Assembly (NCBI GenBank): GCA_016801885.1
Contig: CM028889.1
Coordinates: 13,393,001 to 13,457,000 of the forward strand
DNA: 64,000 nucleotides
Source of the DNA: Toxotes chatareus
Taxonomy: Eukaryota; Chordata; Actinopteri; Toxotidae
Reading direction: 5' to 3'
Numbering within the stretch: position 1 is the first letter of the stretch; every line of letters starts with the position of its first letter. The position numbers and the translations under genes are program-made. Of this stretch, positions 13,476-23,318 are shown piece after piece. A model generated the notes under the pieces. It did not search any database. It was given only the letters and a program-made list of their open reading frames with translations, and was not told the DNA's origin.

Positions 13476-13840
13476 TTAATTCTTGTTTAACAGATGATTT
13501 GTATTCTAGTAAAGATTCTATAAAAAAAATCTTTAAATCATTTGCAGATGTTACTATGTCCCTCAATCTAAAGATAAGAGTATTCATTATTGACAAATGT
13601 CTATTAATGTTTATGAATGATTTGTGGACCTTCTACCCTCTTGTGAACGATCTGGCTTTAACAAATACAGATACGAAGCAATTACTAACTTGTCCTTTCA
13701 CGTTGAATCAAATGATTTGTTAGACAGTCATAAAACTTCTATTCATCATTTGCAGATGTCCCTTAATCTAAAGTGAACCATATTCATCGTTAACAAATAT
13801 CTAATAATGTTTGCTAAACATTTGTTCTTCTTGTTGATAG
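13476..13840 (+). mobile_element. DNA-transposon subterminal repeats (two direct copies)
   Basis: A motif containing GTTTAACAGATGATTTGT, then TTTGCAGATGT and a CCCT(C/T)AATCTAAAG block, begins near 13,477. It recurs in part near 13,741 as TTTGCAGATGTCCCTTAATC, each time followed by variants of ATTCAT...GACAAATGTCTA. The same motif occurs reversed at 14,535-14,750. This arrangement is typical of subterminal repeats of non-autonomous DNA transposons. I cannot name the family. The satellite edge lies directly against or inside this element. Confidence 0.6.
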
Positions 13841-13907
13841 TTCTTCTTGTGACATCAAACAGTGACAGAATTAGGAGTACAGAGTACGCTATAAGAGTAT
13901 AAAACAT

Positions 13908-13913
13908 TTTATT
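13908..13913 (-). promoter_or_regulatory. Candidate poly(A) signal AATAAA for the minus-strand terminal exon
   Basis: TTTATT on the plus strand reads AATAAA on the minus strand, about 100 bases after the stop codon at 14013. The spacing fits a short 3' UTR. Confidence 0.35.
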
Positions 13914-14012
13914 AAAACAAGCACAGCAACCAATGTGCTAAAAAACAACATGTAGCAATAACAATGAAGTGCTTTTCAACAGCCCTCACATTCAAAACAC
14001 TGTTAATACAGA

Positions 14013-14137
14013 TTAAAAATTGTTTATTTGTTCTGCCAACAGGGCCTCCTTTGCTTTGGTGAACTCCTCTATTTTTTTGGATTGTGCATCATCTTTTTCC
14101 TTGGCCTGTGTGTGCAATTTCTTGGCTGACAGCACAG
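14013..14137 (-). CDS. Candidate terminal coding exon, about 41 codons, with its own poly(A) signal
   Basis: Read on the minus strand, a pyrimidine-rich acceptor (CCCCTGTCTCCCACAG) ends at 14138. The segment stays open to a TAA at 14013-14015. The translation is strongly charged and helical, with the pieces AKEKDDAQSKKIEEFTKAKE and ALLAEQINNF before the stop, which suggests a coiled-coil C-terminus. About 100 bases downstream an AATAAA signal lies at 13908-13913, so acceptor, frame, stop and poly(A) site form a consistent last exon. I found no convincing upstream exon on the minus strand before the 600-bp element at 14,757, and the flanks are transposon-like. It may therefore be the last exon of a transposon-encoded gene or a captured fragment. 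Chance remains possible because the frame is short. I do not recognise the protein. Confidence 0.35.
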
Positions 14138-14534
14138 CTGTGGGAGACAGGGGCGTTAGGTTACCTGAAACCACACAGAAAGGACCAGTGGCAGCTAGTT
14201 AACCAAAACTGACAGTTACTATAACATTGTGTTATAACTTGGGAAGGGAATTGGTAAAATGTTGTGGATGTCAAATCTATTATCAGTTCTGCTTATTGAT
14301 CTGATATGCATTCAAATGTAGGCGGTGAACTTGGAGGTTTAATTTTTGTGAGCTGTTAAAATGCCTGGTTTGGCCAGTATATTGAGAGAGCTGACTGAAG
14401 GGAAAAAAAACTACCAAAAAACACCACAAACTGATTAAATGGCTGCAATAGCAAAATATACAACAAAGGAAGGTTAAATGCAATTCATATCGGCATAAAA
14501 GGAAGCTGAAGCTACGGAGAGATTGTGTGGACCG

Positions 14535-14750
14535 ATTTTTTAAAGATTTTTTATGAATAACAAATCATCTGTTAAACATGAATAAACAAATGGTGGCACA
14601 TTAACAGACGTGTAAATAATGAATAGTCTTCACTTTAGATTAAGGGACATAATATCTGCAAATCATTTATACATTTTTTATGAATGCCTAAAAAATCATC
14701 TGTTAAACATGAATAAACAAATGTGGTTACAGTGGGTTTTTTAACACATC
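14535..14750 (-). mobile_element. Inverted counterpart of the transposon subterminal repeats
   Basis: The plus strand reads CAAATCATCTGTTAAACATG twice (about 14,560 and 14,695), with CACTTTAGATTAAGGGACAT and ATCTGCAAATCATTTATAC between them. This is the reverse complement of the motif at 13,477-13,820. The pairing suggests two arms of one element or two nested copies in opposite orientation. Confidence 0.6.
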
Positions 14751-14756
14751 CATACT

Positions 14757-15356
14757 TGTCACGTCTATGGGAAACAAGGACTAGGACCCAAACCCTCAAG
14801 ACAGGCAGAAAGGTGGAACTAAAAGTCTTTTAATAAACCAAAATTCACTGGAAGAGTCCAGGGCAAGGGAACAAAACTCAAACAACCAAAAATCATCCAC
14901 TTGGGAGAAAAAACACCAAGGAACAAAACTAAACAAAAATACAAAAGTCCTTACTTGAAACAAAAGAAACCGAGGTAAGTCCATGAGGGGGAAAATGCAA
15001 GACACAGGAACATGAACAAACACAGGGGCATGGTGCAGACTCAGGCATGGAGACGGACATGGAAACAGGCATGGGAACAGACTAGGGCATGGAACACAGA
15101 CGAACTGACAAGAACACAGGGAAAAGACGAGACTTAAATACACAAGGCAATGGGCAACAGGTGAAACCAATTAGGGCGGGGCAGACAATCACAAAAGGAG
15201 GGACACAAGACAAAGACAGGAAGTAGAACAAGACAAGATACACAAGGGCAGTGATTTCAAAATAAAACAGGAACTATGAACAAAACTTAAACTAAACAAG
15301 AGTTCAGAAGTTCAAAAGACTTCAGAGAACAACCCCCTTAGGGGCTAGTCATGACA
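14757..15356. mobile_element. 600-bp non-autonomous DNA element with short terminal inverted repeats and a 6-bp target duplication
   Basis: The left end TGTCACGTCTA and the right end TAGTCATGACA are imperfect inverted repeats (9 of 11 positions). CATACT immediately precedes the left end (14751-14756) and follows the right end (15357-15362), as expected of a target-site duplication. The body has no transposase. Its reverse-strand texture (repeated CATG-rich phrases, GTCAGTTCGTC, a TTTAATAAACC stretch) resembles interspersed elements I know from many teleost genomes, but I cannot assign a superfamily. It sits inside the older transposon-like sequence, so it inserted later. Confidence 0.75.
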
Positions 15357-15362
15357 CATACT

Positions 15363-15686
15363 ATTTCACCAATAATTTACTAATAAGATTGATCATATTG
15401 AATATTAGTTGATGATGAATAAATCATGTACAAACGTTGACAGCATTTTTAATAATGTTTAAATCATATATAAATGTACAACTTTAGTTATAAATGGTTG
15501 TATAATCATTTACAAATGTACATAAATGGTTTATTCATGATTAGTTCAATATCTACTAATACTTAAGTACTAAATGATTTAATAATCATTTACAAATGTA
15601 TGTGATTTGTTAACTATCTACTAATGTCTACCAATAGCTTATAAATGTCTTATAAAGGATCATTATTCTAAAGTGTTATCAAATAT
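15363..15686. mobile_element. AT-rich transposon end segment
   Basis: The segment repeats AATCATTTACAAATGTA-type phrases and ends in CATTATTCTAAAGTGTTATC. That ending is related to the internal ends at 13,7xx and 14,63x (CTTAATCTAAAGTG and its reverse). The terminal phrase reversed (GATAACACTTTAGAATAATG) resembles the GGTAACACTTTA-type ends of common teleost DNA elements. It is probably the right end of the element interrupted by the 600-bp insertion. Confidence 0.5.
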
Positions 15687-15689
15687 TCA

Positions 15690-16224
15690 AACATAACATG
15701 CTGTTTAGCAGAACAAGAGGCTAGAGACAGCAGCTATATTACGTGTGCACATATCTTTTTTATTTCCTTCAGCATGCACGGTCCTGCATGTAATATTTCA
15801 GTTTCACAGTACAAGGTGGAGTGAAGCAAGATCTAAAGGATGACAGATTCTGAGGTCTTGCATTGTGCTCCCTTTGCCTTGTAAAAGGTTATGTGCTTCC
15901 CAGTCGGCCATTGTTAAAAAAAATCCAAGCTTTTGTGTAAAGCCATCATACTGTTTACAAGTAGGTGTATGTACAAAGAATGGAGAGGAGAGAATGGAAA
16001 TGTCAGAGAAATGTCAAATGCCTGCTGGCTCTGTCCGTTGTATTTCTCCACCTGAAATGTTCTCTCCAGGGAAGAGGGTCCTGGGCAGGGTGACTGTGGT
16101 GGTCCTGGGTTACACTTGTTGGTGACTTTGAACAAAACCAGTACTAATGTGGGGTTGGTGGAGTAAGTGAGCAAAAAATGAACGGGTCAGTTAAGTGGTT
16201 AAGTGAGGAATTCATAAATTATTG
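15690..16224. other. No gene seen
   Basis: Unique-looking AT-rich sequence. Two overlapping 86-codon frames on opposite strands have no recognisable motif, and I treat them as chance. Confidence 0.5.
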
Positions 16225-16850
16225 GCCGATGAATGGACAGAGAAAGAGAACTGTAGATGGTTCAAGGGACTGATTGACTAATGGGGAAAAAATTCATTGA
16301 GAGATGGATAGATGAAAGAGTGGATTAAACAAAGAATCAGTGGAAGGACTGACAGCCAAGCAGAATTCTTATGAATGGGCTGATGGATGGATAACTATGT
16401 GCAAGGATAGGGTTACACAGATGGACAATGGATGGATTGATGATGAATGATTTAATGGACAGATGGATGCATGGATGGTAGATCTGATAGCAGAATAAAA
16501 TCACTGTTGGGTACAAACAGAAGTTAAGGGTTAAATTAATGGAAAATTTAATGGATTGATGCATGGAAGCTGAATGGATAAATGGATGAGTGGGTGGTTA
16601 AATGGAACTTTGTGCATAAATGATGGACAGTTGGACAGAAAGATAACCCACAACATTTTTACTTGATAATGCAAAATGGCACGAGTGGCTTAATTAATGG
16701 ATCGGGAGATTCTTTCATGAATAGAAGAATGGTTTAAAAAAGCAGTGATAAACACAAATGGACAGAATACTCATCAACACAATGTGACTCAATAAATTGA
16801 TGGGTGGTTGATGGAAGGACGGACACATAGATAGATGGAGATGAACAAGT
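16225..16850. repeat. Degenerate (ATGG/GGAT)n minisatellite-like tract
   Basis: Words such as GATGGATGG, AATGGATGG, GATTGATGG and TGAATGG recur throughout without a strict period. This is an old, eroded tetranucleotide expansion, and it explains the open frame seen on the minus strand here. Confidence 0.75.
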
Positions 16851-17029
16851 GAATACAGCTGTGTGTTAGACGATGGAAATTATTTCTATCACTCTCTCTC
16901 TATCACACACACACACACACACAATACAACAAATCAAGCGCCTCTCTGTACACCCTCTCATTGTCTCCTCCCCTTCCATTGGGACATCTGACGCCAGTGA
17001 GAAATTGCCTGTCTCCACTCTTTTGATTT

Positions 17030-17300
17030 GCTTGTTTGAGGGGTGCTAATTTATGGCTTAATCAATTATCCATTAAAGCCTCTTTCACATAAAGACTAGT
17101 GATGGTAGTTGCCAGTAATACTGTTGTGCTTAATATGCATTAGTATGCCTATCGTCCTCCACTTTCCCCCTTATCGTTAATGGGCTGAGGCACTGTTCCA
17201 GTTTTTATTATGTGTCATGCATCTGTGTATTTTTCTCCCCTTCATCTTGCTTAATGGCTTGACTGAAGCAGAGCACTACACTAAATACTGTATGAGATCT
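17030..17300. promoter_or_regulatory. Candidate conserved non-coding element
   Basis: The segment differs from its repeat-rich surroundings. It is dense in homeodomain-type TAAT/ATTA cores (CTTAATCAATTATCCATTAA, CTTAATATGCATTAG, TCGTTAATGGGC), has no repeat signature and no sustained open frame. The look is that of vertebrate developmental enhancers. This is inference from composition only. Confidence 0.25.
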
Positions 17301-20300
17301 CCATTGTAAAGTGACATATCATTTATACCTGTACTATCACAACCACTTAAACTGCCAAGAACAACTTCTCTCATTCTGTAACTGAGGTTTGTCGGGTTCA
17401 CGTATAACAGGACTGTTTTGCTGTGTTGCTTGGTAACATGTCAGCTGGCCCTCTACTGCAAAATGCGACAAAATATTTGTGAGGCATATCAGTGACCTTC
17501 AACACGCCTGCTAAGTCTTAGCAAGTTGTTCCACCTTAAGGGAAGGGCACATTAATCAAGAGTAATCAGGACCAGTTCATTAATAACATTTAGCCAGAGT
17601 AATGGTATAACTGGGACGCCCAGACTGTCTGTTGTAGTCATGTAACTTGGCTCCAACAGAGCCTGAGGGTATGGCCATAGCTGAATTACGTTTGGGTCAT
17701 TTTCAACATGTAAACTGCAGTTTTGGGTTGGTAATTGGTTTTCAGTGATAAATAAATAAACACTGATATTAAGTATTACTTGAAATTTGAAAATTGCAGC
17801 CATGTAGAAGAAATTCTCGATCTCAGTCTTGATCTCAGTTTAGGGTTCGTGGTGGTAAGAGAATATTTTGCAAACACAGCCCCAGATCATTTTAATAGTT
17901 GTAAAAGTGAATGTCTTTCACCATGTATGGCATGAAAGCAACTCAAACAGGATCCTGCTGCTTTACATTCTACCCATTTAATCAAGCAATGAATTATTAG
18001 AGGGAAGCCAAGTGAAATGTGAACATGTAGTAATGTGCAGGGTATTGTATGCTTTGAACTGTCCTGTATTCTCTATATACAATAATGCTTATGTTAATAC
18101 ATGTTTTACATTAAAATTGCACATGTACTAAGAGGACACTGGCACACTGGTCCATTAGTATGAAGGAAACATTTTAATGAGTGAGAATACTAAAGGACGT
18201 CCACAAGTCTGAATTTATGATTTTCTATGAGCACAACCGCAGTGAACAACAGGCATATTTCAGCACTAAGCTGTCATCAGTGTTTACACTCTTATGGTGA
18301 TGGACTTAGCACTAAAACGAGCCCATTGTTGATTGCTGCTGTGCACATAACGAAGCATTAAATCATGCTTTTGCAAGTGCAGACATATCCTCTATAATAT
18401 CCCAGAGTCTGCACCTTTTTCATATTCATTAGGTTTAGACTTTCGAACGCCAGTCTTTTGTGTATCATGTTAATGAGAAAATATTTCAATTCTGACTCAC
18501 ACAGTGGTGCTGCAGCTCTGTCAGTTAGCATTCAACTACCTGTACTGAAGAGCTCTTTGGTTAAACCATTGTTTTCTTTGGTTAATCACACAGCTGTATG
18601 ATTAGTACAGGAGCAGCTTCACCAACTGAGCTAAACTGCTAAGTGTCCTATAAAAATGCATACAGCACTGTGGGGCTTAAACAATCTCTAGAGATAGTGA
18701 TGGTAGATGGTATGTCAGTTTGTGTGTCGGTATGTTGGTTGAACTCTTTGGGCCAGAGTGAAATCTTTTGCACAAGTGCTGGATGAAAATGCCATGAAAG
18801 GTGCATTCATGGAGGATGAATGCAAATGACTCTGACTTTTCACTTTAAGGACGGTCCACAGAACAGGAAACAGTTTTCACAGGGACCATTTATTTTTTAT
18901 TTTATTTTTGTAGAAGGTCACCACAATCATGGTGATCATAAATATACATGAAGCAGACAAGTGATTATAACATGTTCATATCTGAAAGTGAGTCTGCTTA
19001 GATCCACTCAGTTTTTAGATACACAGAGCCAAGACACATGACAATAGACCTGGATCCTACCAGTTTCTATTTGGGTCAGGTTCTGGCTTGGGATTAGGAC
19101 CAAAAACCAAGTTCCTGGATCAAAACTAGGAACCAAGTGGGCTCATGAAGACCTCTACTGTGCATTCATATATTTAACATCATGGACCCTGACATACAGT
19201 GATGCAATCAAGATCACAGCTGTTTCTTTAAGCCACTGCCTGTACTATTGCTTGTTTTTATTGATGTGCCCTTTGTCATATACCCTCAACAACACCCTCC
19301 AGAATTTTTATTACTGGTTGTAGGTCAATAAGGGTTATTGACCTACTTTATCCCACACCTCTCATCCACCATTCACTTGTCTCTTTTCTCACAGATGACC
19401 CAGTATTCGCAGCATTTCCACTCACCACTCAGGATGTGTAAAGGCACAGAGCACATTGGTCGGAAGCAAAGCACAGCCGACATGACATGACAGCCTTCCC
19501 AGAACTCCAAATGGGATGTTAATGTGAGGAGGCATTGTCACTGACATTGATTCTCAAACTCACTTTGAGCAGATGTAATAATCTGTGTCGCTGTAGCATT
19601 AGCTCATGAAATCTATGTAATGTAAATTGGGGATTTTTGTGCAAGGCAACAACCAAGAACAGCACTTCCATACACAAATGAAAACACAAGCAAATACAGA
19701 GAGAAGATTCTCACCCTCTAAGCCTCAACAGAGGTACTTCCCCTGTGTTTCAATTTTTGAATACCATTTATGCACAATTTTGTCTAAAGGATTTGTTAAA
19801 ACATAAAAAAAAAAAACATAATGGGAACATGTCACCAGTGAGGTACTGTGATCTTCAGTATTTAAGGCAGACCATTAAAGAATGGAGAGCACCAAGAAAG
19901 TATCTGCTGTTCTTAAGATACCAACACAGGGCAATAAATAAGTAAAGAAATAATCAGGTACTAAAAAGTGTCCACACTATCTTGTGTCCACTGCACCTCT
20001 AAAAACACACTCACAAACACCACCAAGTATCACCCTCCACACAAAATGATATGTTAGCATCTTCCATCTATCATTCGAGGTGAAACAGAGAGGCTGCTGT
20101 CTCCTCCCCAGTGCCTGTTGTGTCACCAGTTATTAAGATCCAATGCCAGGTTCAGGAAGAAGTGGGGTAGATAAGGTGAAGAGGTTTTAAGAGGAGGTAT
20201 AGTTGATGGATGGATGGGTTGCTACTATTGGGGGGGGGGGTCCCCACATTTTCAGCACTTTTTATGGATGATAAGGCTCAAGTGATAAATAAAACAAGGG

Positions 20301-21780
20301 CTGGCCAAGTCTCTGCCTATTTAATACTGCTGAAATGGTGTTAGCTGATGGAGGCTGGGGAGTGACCTGATAACCTTACATATCACCTGGTGTGGGATGA
20401 TGAGCTTGGAAACATAAACCATTTTTTTATCCAGGTGCAGCTGTTTGTCATGGTGTGGTGGGTCCCAGCCTTGTGTCACTGAGGCCCAAAAGTCTGCAGG
20501 TTTTCACTCCTAATAAACACTGCAGGCGGGAGCCCAAAACCACTGAAATCAACTCTTGCAGTGTTCAGTGACACATATGAACCTCCATGGCACATGGATG
20601 AACCATGTTGCTGACGTGAGAAGTGAACGCCCTTAAATGCGGCCATGCTGAAACACCAGCACCACCAGCAGGTCAAAGTTTTCACTCATGTTTTGAAATA
20701 TCTTAACACCTACTTGATGGATTATTTTGCTCATTCATCATTTTCAGAAGATGGACCTTTGGACTTTGTACTTCTGTCTTTTCATGACTCCAAAATAAAT
20801 AGCATGTGATAATAGCCTAAACTGAAATTTTGATTGTGCTTGATGTTTACAGACCAGGCAGTTGCCCATGCACTGTTGCATTTGAATGAATACCTGCTAT
20901 CCAGAAAGTTGAGTGTCCTTGTGTATCTGCAAGTGTGCCTGCAGCACACATGTGTGTTAAACAGCAGGGAAGAATGCAGCTGAGGCCTTCGCACAACAGG
21001 GCGAAACAGCTCAGATTATCCTCACTGTGAATGCCTCACAAGTGTGTGTATGTGTATCACTGCTGGATGCCTTTGGCCAAGAAATCCTCCTCACGTTGGA
21101 GACAAAGAGCCCCAACAAGCAATGATGATCACCTTGAATGATACAGGAGTTTATCTTCCTCTTCTTACAGAGGCGGGGACCATTTCCTTTATTTGGTTCA
21201 TTTTTCAAGGCTTTAATTTCCATACAAAGCATGATTATAGACATACTGGAAAGCCATTATGCCAAACAGTACTGTAGCATTTTCTCCTGTACTTTCCTTT
21301 AATTTGAGCTGGGCTAACAGCAAGTTAGTTGCTTGTGTGCTTGTGAGTGTGTGTAGTCTCAAACATTACTCAAAACATACTTTTTTTCTGAGGGTATATT
21401 AGTGGGGTCCAGTTTCTGTAGTTCTTCATCAAGTGTCTTTGAAAGTTATGACGTTATGTTTTGTCCATCAGTGACTTCAGTTAACTTTTTAACAAGTACT
21501 GTAATTAAATTGGTATCAGAAAAATTTTATGAGACAATTGGATCACTGTGAACTACTCACTCTAATAACTTGGGCCTTAATTATATCACAGATCCCATTC
21601 ACACAGATTATTTTCATCATAAGTAATCAACACTTTCAGATCCTTCTAGCACAGATACACACCAAACTACAGTGTGTCTTGAGCACACACAAATGATTTT
21701 CAGCCAGACAACCTGAATATACCACTCTCACCAGATGAATTTAAAAACACCTCTCACTTCTTCCCATGTCCAATAACATG
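17301..21780. other. Intergenic or intronic sequence, no recognised gene
   Basis: Mostly unique AT-rich DNA. It includes a perfect hairpin (19,320-19,346), a run of ten G near 20,231 and an exon-like acceptor at 19,394. Short open frames on both strands carry no family motif. Confidence 0.5.
19320..19346. other. Perfect 12-bp hairpin with a 3-base loop
   Basis: GTAGGTCAATAA, then GGG, then TTATTGACCTAC. The arms are exactly complementary. No T-run or conserved context points to a terminator or RNA gene. Confidence 0.8.
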
Positions 21781-21789
21781 AACATGGCT

Positions 21790-22210
21790 ATTCTACAGAA
21801 TTTTGAAAACAAATTTGCTTCCTTTTTCATCCAATACATAAAAGAATGATAATAGATCTAAGAATGACTAAATACCCAGTTTTATAGCATTGTTAGATGT
21901 TGAAAAGGATAACACTGGGCCCTTCTCTCTGGCGCTTGATCAAATCTACCAGAATATTATACAACTTCCCAAATGCTGATGACCAGCTGTCTCAGTTCAG
22001 AAGCCTTTCATTTTAAAGAGGGACAAGACAAAAACGCCTTGCAGCTTCTGTCAGACAATATATATCAAGGACCTAGAATAAGCCAAAGTCAGCCTGTATG
22101 CAGATGACATTTCACCATACATTATAAACTCAGTTACTTCTTGTACACTTTCAATCAATCTAAGTCTGAGATTCCACTCTAAAGAGTTACTGAGGTTTGA
22201 AACTTTTTTG
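21790..22210 (+). mobile_element. Decayed LINE (L1/Tx1-like) reverse-transcriptase fragment
   Basis: On the plus strand, scattered pieces match conserved L1-type reverse-transcriptase blocks in the right order. FIALLDVEKD near 21,880-21,911 resembles the motif A region (LDAEKAFD). RGTRQ near 22,018-22,035 resembles RGTRQGCPLSP. LYADD, with its codons at about 22,094-22,108, is the catalytic YxDD box. Frameshifts and stops separate the pieces, so the copy is dead. Neither the 5' nor the 3' end can be defined. The YADD plus RGTRQ pairing makes the LINE assignment fairly firm; the clade is less certain. Confidence 0.6.
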
Positions 22211-22833
22211 TAAGATCTTCACATGATGTAAATCAATGAAATGTGTTAATTTCACCCAACAGTGCAGGTAATTATGTCATAGTCACAGGTTATTTTATTT
22301 ATTGGTTATTTATTGGTTGCCAACCTTCAAGAGGCATTCTGTAATATGAGCCGGCATGAGGGCAGACACTAAGCATGAGAGTGCTAGAGTAGAGATTTGG
22401 ACACATGAGAGTGGTGCACTGCTGATGAATGTAAAGAGCAACTTTTTGTTGAAACTTTAAGTGACTATGAAGGATAGCATTCATCATGTGTTTTGGTTAT
22501 TTTATGTCTGTGTCTATATGTTGTGTAACCAGAAAGAACTGAAAACAAGTCCAACAACAAGTTAAATGCAGAGTAGAAGATGACTGCTCTTTACGTCTCT
22601 ATGTAGTATTAGGCCATATTTCTCCATAGGTCACACACAGGTCCCTTACTGTAAGCAGTGGTGTGTTGTTTATTCCTAGCATAGCTGATATTGTCCAGCT
22701 GGCCCAATCCCCATTGGCCCATTGGCAGTTACCATAGCAACCAAGGTTGAGCACAGACCCTCAGAGATAGGACAAGACAGTTCCACCAGCAAATAGCCAT
22801 AACACCTCATAACCGTAACAAGCCTCAGGGTGA
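22211..22833. other. No gene seen
   Basis: AT-rich sequence between the LINE fragment and a TG microsatellite. Short chance frames only. Confidence 0.5.
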
Positions 22834-22860
22834 TGTGTGTGTGTGTGTGTGTGTGTGTGT
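22834..22860. repeat. (TG)n microsatellite
   Basis: Uninterrupted TG dinucleotides, followed by ATACATATAGATACAG. Confidence 0.95.
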
Positions 22861-23245
22861 ATACATATAGATACAGATATACAGAGTGTGAGTGTGTTAT
22901 AATTGGAATGGCAAACATTCATTGGCTCTCTTTAGTCATATGTACAAAAATAAAGATGAGACAATGTGTAATCAGGACAATAAATAGAACAATAAAGAAG
23001 CCATGAGGGTGAGGAAGATGTGATCCAGCTCTACTTAAACGGATGTCAGCAGAAAGAGGAGGAAAGCAACAAGCAGAGGAAAGACGAGAGTGAGAGGGAT
23101 TGAAAGAAAGACTGCCAGGCAAAGATGAAGCTAGTCCTCCTCCCTGATGCACAGTTGTGGCCACTGAGAAGTTATTACTCAGTAGGGTCAGTTGCAGTCT
23201 TTTAATGCCTCTCTTTCCCATGCTCCGCAGGTGAACACACATGTT

Positions 23246-23247
<2 letters not shown>

Positions 23248-23313
<66 letters not shown>
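23248..23313. repeat. (CA)n microsatellite, about 65 bp
   Basis: More than thirty uninterrupted CA units. All long open frames across it (poly-Cys/Val and His/Thr) are products of the dinucleotide repeat. Confidence 0.97.

Positions 23314-23318
<5 letters not shown>

Noticed and set aside
14020..14202. Plus-strand 60-codon frame
   Set aside because: It overlaps the better supported minus-strand terminal exon and shows no splice or family support.
18565..18605. miR-9-like words (TCTTTGGTTA ... AGCTGTATGA)
   Set aside because: The two halves of the mature miR-9 sequence are separated by extra bases, and no complementary arm follows, so it is not a miRNA precursor.
18618..18650. tRNA or SINE box A on the minus strand (TTTAGCTCAGTTGG)
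   Set aside because: A good box A match, but no acceptable box B at the right distance and no cloverleaf. At most a SINE scrap.
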